NCBI RefSeq assembly: GCF_047303325.1
Contig: NZ_JBKBEX010000005.1
Location: 1 to 64,000, forward strand
Direction: 5' to 3'
Source: Polaromonas sp047303325
Lineage (GTDB): Bacteria; Pseudomonadota; Gammaproteobacteria; Burkholderiales; Burkholderiaceae_C
Length of the DNA: 64,000 bases
In this document: piece by piece, positions 8,865-16,393 of the stretch
Position numbering within the stretch: the stretch's first letter is position 1
Layout of the letters: every line of letters begins with the position of its first letter
Notes under the pieces: model-generated
The model's input: only the letters and a program-made list of their open reading frames with translations
Told to the model about the DNA's origin: nothing
Database searches by the model: none
Program-made: the position numbers and the translations under genes

Positions 8865-9251
8865 ATGAATGCCACGCCCAGCGACGCCGTGCAAAGCGGC
8901 CAGCCCACGACACCCGTCAGCCCACCTGTCGACCCGCGCAGCTTCGATTCCTTCGCGAGCTTTTATCCGTTCTACCTGGGCGAGCATCGCAATCCGACCT
9001 GCCGGCGCCTGCATTTTGTGGGCTCCAGCCTCACGCTGCTGTGCCTGGCGGCGCTGGTCGCCACGCGCAACCCGTGGTGGCTGCTGGCTGGGCTGCTGTG
9101 CGGTTACGGTTTCGCCTGGATAGGCCACTTCGGCTTCGAAAAGAACAAGCCCGCGTCCTTCAAGCGGCCGCTTTACAGTTTTATGGGCGACTGGGTGATG
9201 TACCGCGATATGTGGGTGCAGGCCTTCAGGCGAGCCACCCACAACACGTAA
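8865..9251 (+). CDS. DUF962 / Mpo1-like membrane protein
   Basis: 128 aa with two predicted membrane helices (LTLLCLAALVATRN and WWLLAGLLCGYGFAWIG). The conserved pattern FYPFYLGEHRNPTCRRLHF and the HFGFEKNKPA motif are those of DUF962; the yeast member Mpo1 is an iron-dependent 2-hydroxy fatty acid dioxygenase. Conserved histidines (EHRN, LHFVG, GHFGFE) are present, so metal binding is plausible. The start has CAGGAGAC 7 bases upstream. The first ~30 residues are proline/serine-rich and not part of the domain. Confidence 0.85.
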   Translation: MNATPSDAVQSGQPTTPVSPPVDPRSFDSFASFYPFYLGEHRNPTCRRLHFVGSSLTLLCLAALVATRNPWWLLAGLLCGYGFAWIGHFGFEKNKPASFKRPLYSFMGDWVMYRDMWVQAFRRATHNT

Positions 9252-9260
9252 GCCCGTGCG

Positions 9261-9503
9261 CTAGTGCGGGCCTTGGGGCTGAAAAATGCTGGCCTTGAGC
9301 GCCTTCAGGCAGGCCGCGCCGGCGTGCAGCGCGGCTTCATGGGTGGGATAAGGGTGGTCAGAGCCTTCGATGCGGACATCGGCGCCGCGCTCATCGGTGG
9401 ACAGCTGGGTGACCACCCAGTAAAACAGGCCGGCCGAGGGCTCCTTGACACGGACCGCGAGCGGCCCGGGCGGCAGCGGAAGCGTGGGAGGCATGGCGCT
9501 CAT
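9261..9503 (-). CDS. Conserved hypothetical small protein
   Basis: 80-residue cytoplasmic protein I do not recognise. It contains FYWVVTQLSTD and DHPYPTHEAALHAG, the second resembling small stress-type proteins that display a solvent-facing helix. The start ATG overlaps the stop of the upstream DUF3606 gene in an ATGA, so the pair is translationally coupled. That coupling is the best support for it being real. Confidence 0.6.
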   Translation of the reverse strand: MSAMPPTLPLPPGPLAVRVKEPSAGLFYWVVTQLSTDERGADVRIEGSDHPYPTHEAALHAGAACLKALKASIFQPQGPH

Positions 9504-9688
9504 AAAGTCCTCCCCAGCTCATTGCTTACATCCTTGGCCGCGGGGCCGACTTCGGCCACGGCCACGCGCAATTCCAGTTCGCTGCAGGCCAGTGTGGCGA
9601 CCCAGTAGTTCAAAGAGGCTTCCTGGGTGATGTCGATGGGCTCGTTTTTCAGGGATGCATCGGCGATCGGATAAGCAGGTGGTGTCAC
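9500..9688 (-). CDS. DUF3606 domain protein
   Basis: 62 residues from a GTG preceded by CCGGAGAAAACC, a better start than the upstream in-frame codons. The sequence IDITQEASLNYWVATLACSE plus ELRVAVAEVG matches the DUF3606 pattern (Ile-Asp-Val/Ile, then YW, then an ELxxAVxxVG helix). Function of the family is unknown; members are often stress or stationary phase induced. First gene of a two-gene unit with a 4-base overlap to the next gene. The 237 bases upstream (9689-9925) hold no gene; they must contain its promoter. Confidence 0.72.
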   Translation of the reverse strand: MTPPAYPIADASLKNEPIDITQEASLNYWVATLACSELELRVAVAEVGPAAKDVSNELGRTL

Positions 9689-9925
9689 GGTTTTCTCCGG
9701 CTGGGGTTGAGGGATGCGGAGAATCTTGACCGGGGCCGCGTGTGCACCTTGTAAGAATCCGACTCGCCCGCTTGAAGTCACGGCCGAACAAAAGCAACGA
9801 AACGTGGCGGAGGTGACGAAGGCTTAACAACCTTGACAAAAGGTTGACGCTTTTAAAACCTGAGCTTATGAGCTTCTGCCGAACCAGGGGAAGGGGGCAC
9901 AGGCCCAAGCCAGTTTTGCACCACG

Positions 9926-10177
9926 TTACGCGCCGCCGGGCTCGCCTTCCACGCGGATGCCGAGTTGCTTGATCTTGACGCGCTGCTCCACGGCATGGCT
10001 CCACTGCTCGAAGTCTTCGTTGGTGGGTGCGGGGCCGCTGCCGGTCTGGTAGGCCCACATCTTGGCGGTCAGCTCTTCATAAATCTGCTTGGCATCGCGC
10101 TGCGCCTGCCGCTCCTGGGCGATGGCGCCGTCAAGTTTTTCCCGGGCGTTAGTTTTTTCTGGCATCTTTTTGTGCAT
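9926..10177 (-). CDS. Hypothetical small charged protein
   Basis: 83-residue soluble protein, rich in charged residues, with a predicted helical stretch (EKTNAREKLDGAIAQERQ, then KQIYEELTAKMW). No family recognised and no signal peptide or membrane segment. It stands alone between the small DUF3606 pair and yihY, all on the minus strand. Codon use is like its neighbours, which supports it as coding. Function unknown. Confidence 0.6.
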   Translation of the reverse strand: MHKKMPEKTNAREKLDGAIAQERQAQRDAKQIYEELTAKMWAYQTGSGPAPTNEDFEQWSHAVEQRVKIKQLGIRVEGEPGGA

Positions 10178-10271
10178 TGAAAAACAGGGGGCTTGATTTT
10201 GTTACAGCGCCTTGTCGCGAACAAGAATTCCCCTGGCGATCTATCGGTTTTTTTCGGGGTGAACCGGCGCT

Positions 10272-11486
10272 TTACAGCGCGTCACGCAGCCGCAGCTCGG
10301 GCCAGCGGGCTTTTCCCCACAAGCCCTGCACCGCCTCGGCCTTGTCGAGCAGCAACTCTTGCATCAGCGGCTCCAGGGGCGTGGCGTCGGGATCGGCCAG
10401 CAGCAGGAAGCGCGCTTCGTCCTCGCCTTCGGATTCGTTGAGCTGGCCCACCCAGTCCAGCGCCACCAGGGTTTCCAGCACCGGCTCGAGTTGCAGGCCA
10501 TCCACCTGGAGCCGCTCGGCCAGCTGCGAGGCGCTCAGGCCTTTTCGCGGCGTGGATAACGCCTTGTGCAGTTGCTGCAGCACTTCGACGGCAAGCTGGA
10601 AGTGCCAGCCGTGCGCGCTGCCTCGGCGCGCCACGCCGGCCAGCAGGCTGGGCAGGTAGGCGGCGATCACCGCACCCATCAGCACGATGACCCAGGAGAG
10701 GTAAATCCACACCAGCAGGATAGGCAGGGTCGCGAAGGCGCCGTAGACCAGCGAATAGGTGGGCACCGCGCCCAGGTAAAGGCTGAGCGCGCGCTTGGCC
10801 ACCTCGATGCCGGCGGCGACGAACAAACCTCCCGCCCAGGCATGCGACCATTTCACAAAGGTGTTGGGCACATAGCGGTACATCGCCGCCATGCCGCCGG
10901 CCACCAGGAAAAACTGCAGGACGCTGAGCAGGAAACGCAGGCTGACCGGCAAGGCGCCCACCAGGCCGCCCGAGGCCGACAGCACATAGGAGGTAACCGC
11001 CAGGCTGGCCGCTAGCAGGAGCGGGCCCAGCGTGATGGCGGCCCAATAGATCAGCACGCGCTGAGCCAGCGAGCGCGCCTTCTTGACGCGCCAGATGCCG
11101 TTCAGGGTGCGGTCTATGGTGAGGATGAGCGCGATGGCCGTGACCAGCAGCACAGCCAGGCCGGCAATGCCCAGCTTGTTGGCCTGGCGGCTGAACTGGG
11201 TGAGGTAGCCCAGCACCTGGCGCGCGATGTTGTCGGGGATCAGGCTCTGCACCAGCCAGGCCTGCAGCGCGCCCTGCAGTTTCGAAAACATCGGGAAGGC
11301 CGTGAAAATCGCCAGCGCCACGGTGAAAAAAGGCACCAGCGCAATCGAGGTGGTGAAGGTCAGGCTGCTGGCCGTCAGGCCCATGTGGTCTTCGCGGAAA
11401 CGGTCGCGCAGGGTCAGCGCCGTGCCGCGCCACGGGAAGCGCGACAGGTCGGCCAGGAGGTCCTGCAGGTATTGCTGGAATTTCAT
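10272..11486 (-). CDS. YihY/BrkB family inner-membrane protein
   Basis: 404-residue protein with an N-terminal amphipathic segment (PWRGTALTLRDRFREDHMG) and about six membrane helices, then a soluble C-terminal domain of about 130 residues with a winged-helix-like character (LSASQLAERLQVDGLQLEPV). This is the usual architecture of proteobacterial YihY/BrkB proteins, once misnamed ribonuclease BN; their function is not settled. The start at 11486 (MKFQQYLQ) is preferred; 11498 (MIPGMKF) is possible. Divergent from the DUF2069 gene with about 33 bases between. Confidence 0.87.
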   Translation of the reverse strand: MKFQQYLQDLLADLSRFPWRGTALTLRDRFREDHMGLTASSLTFTTSIALVPFFTVALAIFTAFPMFSKLQGALQAWLVQSLIPDNIARQVLGYLTQFSRQANKLGIAGLAVLLVTAIALILTIDRTLNGIWRVKKARSLAQRVLIYWAAITLGPLLLAASLAVTSYVLSASGGLVGALPVSLRFLLSVLQFFLVAGGMAAMYRYVPNTFVKWSHAWAGGLFVAAGIEVAKRALSLYLGAVPTYSLVYGAFATLPILLVWIYLSWVIVLMGAVIAAYLPSLLAGVARRGSAHGWHFQLAVEVLQQLHKALSTPRKGLSASQLAERLQVDGLQLEPVLETLVALDWVGQLNESEGEDEARFLLLADPDATPLEPLMQELLLDKAEAVQGLWGKARWPELRLRDAL

Positions 11487-11519
11487 CCCCGGTATCATGC
11501 CATTGACATTTGGATTTCC

Positions 11520-11894
11520 ATGAACAAAACAGAGCAAATAGACCTTACCCGCCGCCTGGCGCTGGCCAGCCTGCTGGGCCTCATCGTGCTGGGCCTGGCC
11601 TGGGAAATGTGGCTGGCGCCCATACGGCCGGGCGGCTCGCTGCTGGCGCTCAAGGTGCTGCCGCTGTGCATCCCCCTGGCCGGCATCCTGAAAAATCGCA
11701 TGTACACCTACCGCTGGCTCAGCCTGCTGGTGTGGCTGTATTTCACTGAGGGCGTGGTGCGGGCCTGGAGCGACCGCGCGCCGGGCAACTACCTGGGCCT
11801 CATTGAAGTGGTGCTGTGCCTGACGCTGTTTGCCGCCTGCGCGCTGCATGTGCGCGTGCGCCTGAAAAATATCCCGGTCCCCTCAACCCCCTAA
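11520..11894 (+). CDS. DUF2069 membrane protein
   Basis: 124 residues with four predicted membrane helices and short loops (LASLLGLIVLGLAWEMWLAP, then LVWLYFTEGVVRAWSD). The WLYFTEG segment is typical of DUF2069, a small proteobacterial inner-membrane family of unknown function. The start at 11520 is the first ATG beyond the divergent yihY promoter region. The FAD dehydrogenase gene begins 16 bases downstream, so the two are probably co-transcribed. Confidence 0.85.
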   Translation: MNKTEQIDLTRRLALASLLGLIVLGLAWEMWLAPIRPGGSLLALKVLPLCIPLAGILKNRMYTYRWLSLLVWLYFTEGVVRAWSDRAPGNYLGLIEVVLCLTLFAACALHVRVRLKNIPVPSTP

Positions 11895-11910
11895 CCTGAA
11901 GCCGAACACC

Positions 11911-13332
11911 GTGAGCACGCACACCTCCCTGATTGAATCCCTGCGCCAGATCGTAGGCGCCACCAACGTCCTGACCGACGGCGACCTGACGCCCTGGGTG
12001 CAGGACTGGCGCAAACGCGAAACCGGCAAAGCCCTGGCCGTGGTGCGTCCCGGCTCCACGCAGGAAGTCGCGGCCGTGGTGAAGGCCTGCGCCGCGGCAC
12101 GCGTGAGCATCGTGCCGCAAGGCGGCAATACCGGCATGGTGGTGGGGTCGACACCGGACGCCAGCGGTACGCAGGTCGTGCTGAGCCTCACGCGCATGAA
12201 CAAGGTGCGCACGCTCGACGCCGGCAACCTGACCATCACCGTCGACGCCGGCTGCGTGCTGCAAAACCTGCAGGAAGCCTGCGAAAAAGCCGGTTTCCTG
12301 TTTCCCCTGAGCCTGGCCTCTGAAGGAAGCTGCACCATAGGCGGCAACCTCGGCACCAACGCCGGCGGCACCCAGGTCGTGCGCTACGGCAACACGCGCG
12401 ACCTCTGTCTGGGGCTGGAAGTCGTGAACGCGCAGGGTGAGATCTGGGACGGCCTCACGGGCCTGCGCAAGGACAACACCGGCTACGACCTGCGCCACCT
12501 GTTCATAGGCAGCGAAGGCACGCTGGGCGTGATCACCGGCGCGACCATGAAGCTCTACCCCATGCCCAAATCCCAGCTCACCGCCTTTGCCGCCGTGCCT
12601 TCGCTGGAGGCCGCCGTGCAGTTGCTGGGCCTGGCGCATGAACATCTGGGTTCGGGCCTGACCGGTTTTGAGGTCATGGGCCAGTTCGCGCTGGGACTGG
12701 TGGCCAAACATTTCCCGCAGCAGCGCGTGCCGTTCTGGCAGGAGCACGCCTGGTGCGTGGTACTGGAGAACTCGGACAACGAATCGGAAACCCATGCGCG
12801 TGAATGCTTCGAGCGCCTGCTCGAGGCCGCCATGGAAGCCGGCTGCGTCGCCGACGCCGTGGTCGCCGAGAGCATGGCACAGGCCCACGCGCTGTGGCAC
12901 ATCCGTGAAAGCATCCCGATGGCGCAGGCCGAAGAGGGCCTGAACATCAAGCACGACATCTCCATCAATGTGTCGCGCATTCCGGAATTCGTGGCGGAAA
13001 CCAATGCGCTGCTGCTTGAGCGTTTTCCGGGCGCGCGCATGGTCGTCTACGGCCACCTGGGCGACGGCAACCTGCACTACAACGTGCAGGCGCCGGAGAA
13101 CGAAGACCAGGCGCGTTTCCTCAACGAAAAAGAGCTCCCCATGAACGCCCTGGTCTACGAGGCGGTGGACCGCTACCGGGGCTCGATCTCGGCCGAACAC
13201 GGTGTCGGCAGCCTCAAGGTCGACACGCTGCCCAAGCACAAATCACCCGTGGCGCTGGACATGATGCGCGCCATCAAGCAAGGCCTGGATCCGCTGAACC
13301 TGATGAACCCGGGCCGGGTGCTGAAGGCATAA
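11911..13332 (+). CDS. FAD-binding hydroxyacid oxidase/dehydrogenase
   Basis: 473-residue flavoenzyme of the GlcD/D-2-hydroxyglutarate dehydrogenase type. N-terminal FAD_binding_4 domain with VPQGGNTGMVVG and the GSCTIGGNLGTNAGG loop (about residues 134-148); C-terminal FAD-oxidase domain with VYGHLGDGNLHYN and the end motif SAEHGVGSLK, then LDPLNLMNPGRVL. It oxidises a D-2-hydroxyacid, passing electrons to a quinone or flavoprotein. The exact acid (D-lactate, D-2-hydroxyglutarate, glycolate) is not decidable. Start is GTG at 11911 (MSTHTSLIESL); no better start is seen. Confidence 0.88.
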   Translation: MSTHTSLIESLRQIVGATNVLTDGDLTPWVQDWRKRETGKALAVVRPGSTQEVAAVVKACAAARVSIVPQGGNTGMVVGSTPDASGTQVVLSLTRMNKVRTLDAGNLTITVDAGCVLQNLQEACEKAGFLFPLSLASEGSCTIGGNLGTNAGGTQVVRYGNTRDLCLGLEVVNAQGEIWDGLTGLRKDNTGYDLRHLFIGSEGTLGVITGATMKLYPMPKSQLTAFAAVPSLEAAVQLLGLAHEHLGSGLTGFEVMGQFALGLVAKHFPQQRVPFWQEHAWCVVLENSDNESETHARECFERLLEAAMEAGCVADAVVAESMAQAHALWHIRESIPMAQAEEGLNIKHDISINVSRIPEFVAETNALLLERFPGARMVVYGHLGDGNLHYNVQAPENEDQARFLNEKELPMNALVYEAVDRYRGSISAEHGVGSLKVDTLPKHKSPVALDMMRAIKQGLDPLNLMNPGRVLKA

Positions 13333-13404
13333 TTAAAGGCATTGCCCGGCCGCCTCCCCGCCGGCCGCGGCATATCTCCCCCGACTCAAGCCGACTGGTT
13401 TCCA

Positions 13405-14235
13405 ATGACCCGCCCCATACGCTCCCAATACGAAGATTTCATGCGCCATGTGGACACGCACGGCGTCTTCAAGGCAGACCGCACCGGCACCGGCACCAAA
13501 AGCGTGTTCGGCCACCAGATGCGCTTTGACCTGAACGAGGGCTTTCCGCTGGTGACCACCAAGAAGGTGCACCTCAAATCCATCGTCCATGAGCTGCTGT
13601 GGTTTTTGCAGGGCTCCAGCGACAACAACTGGCTCAAGGAACGCGGCGTCACCATCTGGGACGAATGGGCGCGCCCCGACGGCGACCTGGGCCCGGTCTA
13701 CGGCGTGCAGTGGCGCAGCTGGCCCACGCCCGACGGCGGCCACATCGACCAGATCAGCGAAGTCATCAAGACGCTCAAGACCAACCCCGATTCACGCCGC
13801 ATCATCGTAAGCGCCTGGAACGTGGCCGACCTCTCCAAGATGGCGCTCATGCCCTGCCACGCGTTTTTCCAGTTCTATGTGGCGCCCTCCGAGGTGCAGG
13901 GCCAGCCCGGCAAGCTGAGCTGCCAGCTCTACCAGCGCAGCGCCGACATCTTCCTGGGCGTGCCCTTCAACATCGCGAGCTACGCCCTGCTGACGCATAT
14001 GGTGGCCCAGCAGTGCGACCTGGGCGTGGGCGACTTCATCTGGACCGGCGGTGACTGCCACATCTACAGCAACCACCATGAGCAGGTCGCGCTGCAACTG
14101 AGCCGCCAGCCCTTCCCCTACCCCACGCTGCAGATCAAGCGCAAGCCCGAATCGATCTTCGACTACCAATTTGAGGATTTCGAGTTCCTGGATTACCAGC
14201 ATCACGAGGCGATCAAAGCTCCCGTGGCTGTTTAA
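13405..14235 (+). CDS. thyA: Thymidylate synthase
   Basis: Converts dUMP and methylene-tetrahydrofolate to dTMP and dihydrofolate. The 276 aa agree with the family. Motifs: RTGTGTKSVFG for phosphate binding, the catalytic cysteine in ALMPCHAFFQFYV (Cys151), QRSADIFLGVPFNIASYA, and HIYSNHHEQV. Start at 13405 (MTRPIRSQYEDFM); the frame upstream is non-homologous. folA follows 14 bases after the stop, pairing the dihydrofolate producer with the enzyme that recycles it, a common bacterial operon. Confidence 0.97.
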   Translation: MTRPIRSQYEDFMRHVDTHGVFKADRTGTGTKSVFGHQMRFDLNEGFPLVTTKKVHLKSIVHELLWFLQGSSDNNWLKERGVTIWDEWARPDGDLGPVYGVQWRSWPTPDGGHIDQISEVIKTLKTNPDSRRIIVSAWNVADLSKMALMPCHAFFQFYVAPSEVQGQPGKLSCQLYQRSADIFLGVPFNIASYALLTHMVAQQCDLGVGDFIWTGGDCHIYSNHHEQVALQLSRQPFPYPTLQIKRKPESIFDYQFEDFEFLDYQHHEAIKAPVAV

Positions 14236-14249
14236 TCCGGGATGCAAAC

Positions 14250-14735
14250 ATGACACGCATCCACATGATCTTCGCCCGCGCCGCCAACGGCGTGATAGGC
14301 CGCGACAACACCATTCCCTGGCGCCTGCCGGAAGACATGGCGCGCCTCAAGCGCCTGACCACCGGCTGGCCTGTCATCATGGGCCGCAAGACCTGGGATT
14401 CGCTGCCGGCCAAGTTCCGTCCCCTGCCGGGCCGCGCCAACATCGTCATCACGCGCCAGGCCGACTGGAAGGAAGCCGGCGCCGAAACCGCGGCAAGCCT
14501 GCCCGACGCGCTGGCGCTGTGCGCGGCATCCGAAGAGGTTTGGGTCCTGGGTGGCGCGCAAATTTACGCGCAGGCGATGCCGCTGGCACACCGCATCGAA
14601 GTCACAGAGATTGCGGAAAATATCGAGGGCGACGCCTTCGCGCCGACGCTGGGCCCCGAATGGCGGCAGACGGCGCGCGAAGACCATGTGTCTGCCACGG
14701 GGATGAAGTTCAGCTTCATCACCTACGAAAAATAA
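14250..14735 (+). CDS. folA: Dihydrofolate reductase
   Basis: 161-residue NADPH-dependent reductase giving tetrahydrofolate. Motifs: ANGVIGRDNTIPWRLPEDM with the active-site acid at residue 29, PVIMGRKTWDSLP for the cofactor, IVITRQ, and VWVLGGAQIYAQAMPLA. Length and order are standard for chromosomal DHFR, the trimethoprim target. It is coupled to thyA and followed after 38 bases by a DUF4337 gene that may share the transcript. Confidence 0.96.
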   Translation: MTRIHMIFARAANGVIGRDNTIPWRLPEDMARLKRLTTGWPVIMGRKTWDSLPAKFRPLPGRANIVITRQADWKEAGAETAASLPDALALCAASEEVWVLGGAQIYAQAMPLAHRIEVTEIAENIEGDAFAPTLGPEWRQTAREDHVSATGMKFSFITYEK

Positions 14736-14773
14736 ACCATCCACAACCCACAACAACACGAGAGGGAATTGAT

Positions 14774-15367
14774 ATGTCAGGAGGCGGATTTCACGTACAC
14801 GGGCCCCACGACCATGAGCTCGAACATGCAGCCCAGGGTGGCCATGGCGGGCACGAAAGCGGCGGCGGCATGATCGCGCAGATCGCGGTGATCACGGCCA
14901 TCATCGCGACCATAGGCGCCATCTTTGCCTACATGGGCGGCGCCACGCAGGCCAATGCGGGCCTGTACAAAAACAATGCGGCCATCAAGAAGACGGAAGC
15001 CTCCAACCAGTGGAATTACTTCCAGGCTAAAAGCACCAAGCAGTCACTGGCCGAGCTCGCCCGCGATCTGGCGCCCGAAGACAAAAAAGCCGGCTACCAG
15101 GCCAAGGTGGATCGCTACGAAAAAGAAAAGAACGATATCAAGGTCATCGCCGAGAAGCTCGAAGCCGAATCCGTGGTCTGGGACCAGTCCTCGGACGCAC
15201 AGATTCACCAGCACCACCGCTGGGCCCAGGCCACCACCGTGCTGCAAGTGGCGATTGCCCTGGCGGCCATCGCGCTGCTGACGCGCAAGAAGTGGCTGGA
15301 ATACGGCATGTTCGCCGTGGCAGGCGTGGGCCTCGTGATTGGCGCGCTGGCCGTGTTGCACATCTGA
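14774..15367 (+). CDS. DUF4337 membrane protein with histidine-rich N terminus
   Basis: 197-residue protein. The first 32 residues are rich in His and Gly (FHVHGPHDHELEHAA, then GGHGGHESGGG) and could bind metal. A membrane helix follows (IAQIAVITAIIATIGAIFAY), then a ~95-residue helical soluble part, then two closing helices. The ASNQWNYFQAKSTKQ stretch marks DUF4337, of unknown function. The start is supported by GAGAGGGAATTGAT upstream. Downstream of folA on the same strand and upstream of xth. Confidence 0.85.
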   Translation: MSGGGFHVHGPHDHELEHAAQGGHGGHESGGGMIAQIAVITAIIATIGAIFAYMGGATQANAGLYKNNAAIKKTEASNQWNYFQAKSTKQSLAELARDLAPEDKKAGYQAKVDRYEKEKNDIKVIAEKLEAESVVWDQSSDAQIHQHHRWAQATTVLQVAIALAAIALLTRKKWLEYGMFAVAGVGLVIGALAVLHI

Positions 15368-15404
15368 GCCTTGATCCTCCCTTCCGGTCCTGGAGCATGA
15401 CCCC

Positions 15405-16181
15405 ATGAAAATTACCACCTGGAACGTCAATTCCCTGACCGCGCGGCTGGCCCACGTGCTCGACTGGCTGGCTGCCAATCCTGTGGACGTGCTGTGCCTG
15501 CAGGAACTCAAGATGACGGACGACAAGTTCCCGCTGGAGGCGCTGAAGGCGGTGGGGTATGAAGCCGCTGCTTTCGGCCAGAAAACCTATAACGGCGTGG
15601 CCATTCTGTCGCGCACGCCGCTGCGCGAGGTGGTGAAAAACATCGTCGGTTTTGAAGACGAACATTCGCGCGTCATCGCCGCCACGGTGGACGGCCCCGC
15701 AGGGCCTGTGCGCGTGATGAACGGCTATTTCGTCAATGGGCAGGAGCCCGGCAGCGACAAGTTCGCCTACAAGATGCGCTGGCTGGACGGCCTGCAGACC
15801 TATGTGCGCGCCGAGATGGCGGCCCACCCGCAGCTGGTGCTGCTGGGCGACTTCAACATCGCGCCGGAAGACCAGGACTCCTTCGACCCGGAAGGGCTCA
15901 GGGACACCATCCACCACACCAAGGAAGAGCGCGAACATTTCCGCCAGCTGCTGGCGCTGGGCCTGACCGACAGCTTCCGCATGTTCGAGCAGGCGCCCAA
16001 AAGCTACTCATGGTGGGACTACCGCATGCTGGGCTACCAGAAAAACCGGGGCCTGCGCATAGACCACATCCTGGTCAGCGAGGCACTCAAGCCGCAAGTC
16101 CTGGGCTGCAGCATAGACCGCGTGCCGCGCAAATGGGAAAAGCCTAGCGACCATGCGCCGGTGACCGTGGAAATCGGCTGA
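15405..16181 (+). CDS. xth: Exodeoxyribonuclease III
   Basis: 258-residue AP endonuclease and 3'-5' exonuclease of base-excision repair, cytoplasmic. Endonuclease/exonuclease/phosphatase fold: MKITTWNVNSL (metal Asn7), LCLQELKM (Glu metal ligand), YNGVAILSR, LLGDFNIAPEDQD, and C-terminal RIDHILVS and SDHAPVTVEI with the catalytic histidine. Full length and start are clear. Copy A of the dispersed two-hairpin repeat begins one base after its stop. Confidence 0.95.
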   Translation: MKITTWNVNSLTARLAHVLDWLAANPVDVLCLQELKMTDDKFPLEALKAVGYEAAAFGQKTYNGVAILSRTPLREVVKNIVGFEDEHSRVIAATVDGPAGPVRVMNGYFVNGQEPGSDKFAYKMRWLDGLQTYVRAEMAAHPQLVLLGDFNIAPEDQDSFDPEGLRDTIHHTKEEREHFRQLLALGLTDSFRMFEQAPKSYSWWDYRMLGYQKNRGLRIDHILVSEALKPQVLGCSIDRVPRKWEKPSDHAPVTVEIG

Positions 16182-16273
16182 CCCCCGTCCGGGCTCACTG
16201 CGTGTAGCCCGTTCCCCCCTTCCAGGGGGCGGCGCCTGCGGTCTGGCAAAGCCAGTCCCGCGGCCCCCGCTGG
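16182..16273 (+). repeat. Dispersed two-hairpin repeat, copy A
   Basis: About 92 bases directly after the xth stop. It contains the G/C hairpin CCCCCT-TCC-AGGGGG and the second hairpin CTGGC-AAA-GCCAG followed by TCCCGCGG and a CCCCGCTGG end. Compared with copies B-D the second stem has C:G replaced by T:A on both sides, a compensated change. Copy B lies inverted 22 bases further on. No coding frame. Confidence 0.8.
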
Positions 16274-16295
16274 TAGTGCCCAAAGAATTCTTTAG

Positions 16296-16389
16296 CCCAG
16301 CATGAGCCGTGGAACCGGCTTTGCCGGGCCACAGGCGGGCGGCCCCCTCGGGGGGCAGGGAGTTACACGAAGTGAACGACCGTGGGGGC
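16296..16389 (-). repeat. Dispersed two-hairpin repeat, copy B (inverted)
   Basis: Directly after the ntrC stop, reading in the direction of ntrC. Hairpins GCCCCC-CGA-GGGGGC and CCGGC-AAA-GCCGG, then TTCCACGGC and a TGCTGGG end. Nearly identical to copy C over its whole length, including TTCACTTCGTGTAA in the first third. Copies A and B face each other between the xth and ntrC genes and fill most of that 212-base gap, so they may serve as the two 3' ends. Confidence 0.82.
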
Positions 16390-16393
16390 TCAC

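Noticed and set aside
11800..13239. A 479-codon minus-strand frame opposite the FAD dehydrogenase
   Set aside because: No hydrophobic core or known motif; it is the shadow of a clear flavoenzyme.
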